In this document: in pieces, positions 63,753-64,000 of the stretch
How positions within the stretch are numbered: the stretch's first letter is position 1
How the letters are laid out: every line of letters begins with the position of its first letter
Assembly: GCF_034424545.1 (NCBI RefSeq)
Contig: NZ_CP139971.1
Span: 1,612,001 to 1,676,000 of the forward strand
Origin: Trinickia caryophylli
GTDB lineage: Bacteria; Pseudomonadota; Gammaproteobacteria; Burkholderiales; Burkholderiaceae
DNA length: 64,000 nt
Reading direction: 5' to 3'
Made by a program: the position numbers and the translations under genes
Notes under the pieces: generated by a model
The model's database searches: none
Told to the model about the DNA's origin: nothing
Seen by the model: the letters and a program-made list of their open reading frames with translations, nothing else

Positions 63753-64000
63753 AGCCCAAGCGTCGCTTCGTCGATCTTTCGATCTACCTCGAAAACGACG
63801 TTCTGTCCGATCCGCCGCCGCTGGCACCGAAAATCACGTACCAAAAGCATGCCGACACAGTGGGCGAATTCATGACGATGCTGCCCGGAACGAAGCCTGA
63901 GGATTTTCCGGACGGCGAGGCGGCGGCGGCCGAATGGGTCACGTTGACGACCCATAGCGGCACCCATCTCGACGCGCCATGGCACTTTCATTCGACGATG
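63749..64000 (+). CDS. Cyclase family protein (kynurenine formamidase-like), partial
   Basis: The first 84 codons run off the right edge. FVDLSIYLENDVLSDPPPLA and THSGTHLDAPWHFHST are the metal-site signature (HxGTHxDxPxH) of the cyclase family that includes kynurenine formamidase and isatin hydrolase. It is coupled to the MFS gene by a four-base overlap, so it belongs to the same catabolic operon and may hydrolyse a lactam, amide or ring-fission product. Confidence 0.88.
   Translation, partial: MKPKRRFVDLSIYLENDVLSDPPPLAPKITYQKHADTVGEFMTMLPGTKPEDFPDGEAAAAEWVTLTTHSGTHLDAPWHFHSTM

Overview
The window looks like a chromosomal segment of a plant- or soil-associated Burkholderiaceae (Burkholderia sensu lato, for example Paraburkholderia or Trinickia). 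The reasons are very high GC with matching codon use, a cepacian-type (bce-like) exopolysaccharide locus, a betaproteobacterial rubrerythrin / Fe-S protein / DUF3501 trio, and a perfect hrpII/PIP box in front of a candidate type III effector. I see no rRNA, tRNA or CRISPR array. About 48 protein genes are supported, plus one truncated gene, one integrase pseudogene, one probable group II intron remnant and several regulatory sites.

Layout. 1-2.2 kb: pyruvate kinase and a VOC protein. 2.3-8.7 kb (minus strand): a compact polyketide locus with a ketoacyl synthase III, a stand-alone ACP, a KS-AT-ACP-TE type I PKS with no reductive domains, and the C-terminal two thirds of a crotonyl-CoA carboxylase/reductase. 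8.7-12.9 kb: a co-directional run with a TPR/glycosyltransferase, a small membrane protein, a family-25 glycosyltransferase and two unknown proteins. 13-14.8 kb: an orphan serine recombinase and an AT-richer gene-poor stretch. 14.8-21.6 kb: an RpiR regulator, an MgtC/SapB protein preceded by a 14-codon leader ORF, a GlnHPQ-type ABC importer with two palindromic operators upstream, a class III aminotransferase and a CMD-family protein. 21.6-28.1 kb: a methyltransferase, an alpha/beta hydrolase, OtsA, and the rubrerythrin trio.

28.6-42.8 kb: the exopolysaccharide locus. A protein with a transposase-type DNA-binding domain converges on a divergent manC-type gene. These are followed by the priming transferase, Ugd, the Wza-like exporter, the Wzc-like tyrosine kinase, a GT2, a polymerase and two GT4 genes, tightly overlapped and closed by a strong terminator. 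Relative to the cepacian bce-I order, the tyrosine phosphatase (bceD) and one glycosyltransferase (bceH) are absent. 42.8-45.7 kb: an island with an integrase remnant in three frames, an AbiE-like toxin-antitoxin pair with an elaborate operator, and a group II intron-like 3' remnant. 45.7-47.1 kb: the candidate type III effector with an HExxH metalloprotease motif.

47.4-64 kb: a chemotaxis receptor, PrfC, a small unknown protein, a minus-strand catabolic operon (XRE-LysR fusion regulator, ornithine cyclodeaminase family, DapA family, aldehyde dehydrogenase), and a LysR-controlled aromatic-degradation-like operon (MetA-type outer membrane protein, alpha/beta hydrolase, extradiol VOC dioxygenase, Rieske protein, FAD monooxygenase, MFS transporter, cyclase) that runs off the right edge.

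The strongest candidates for new biology are the PIP-box-driven metalloprotease-like effector, the mini-PKS locus with an unusual AT specificity motif, the leader ORF before mgtC, and the AbiE operator.
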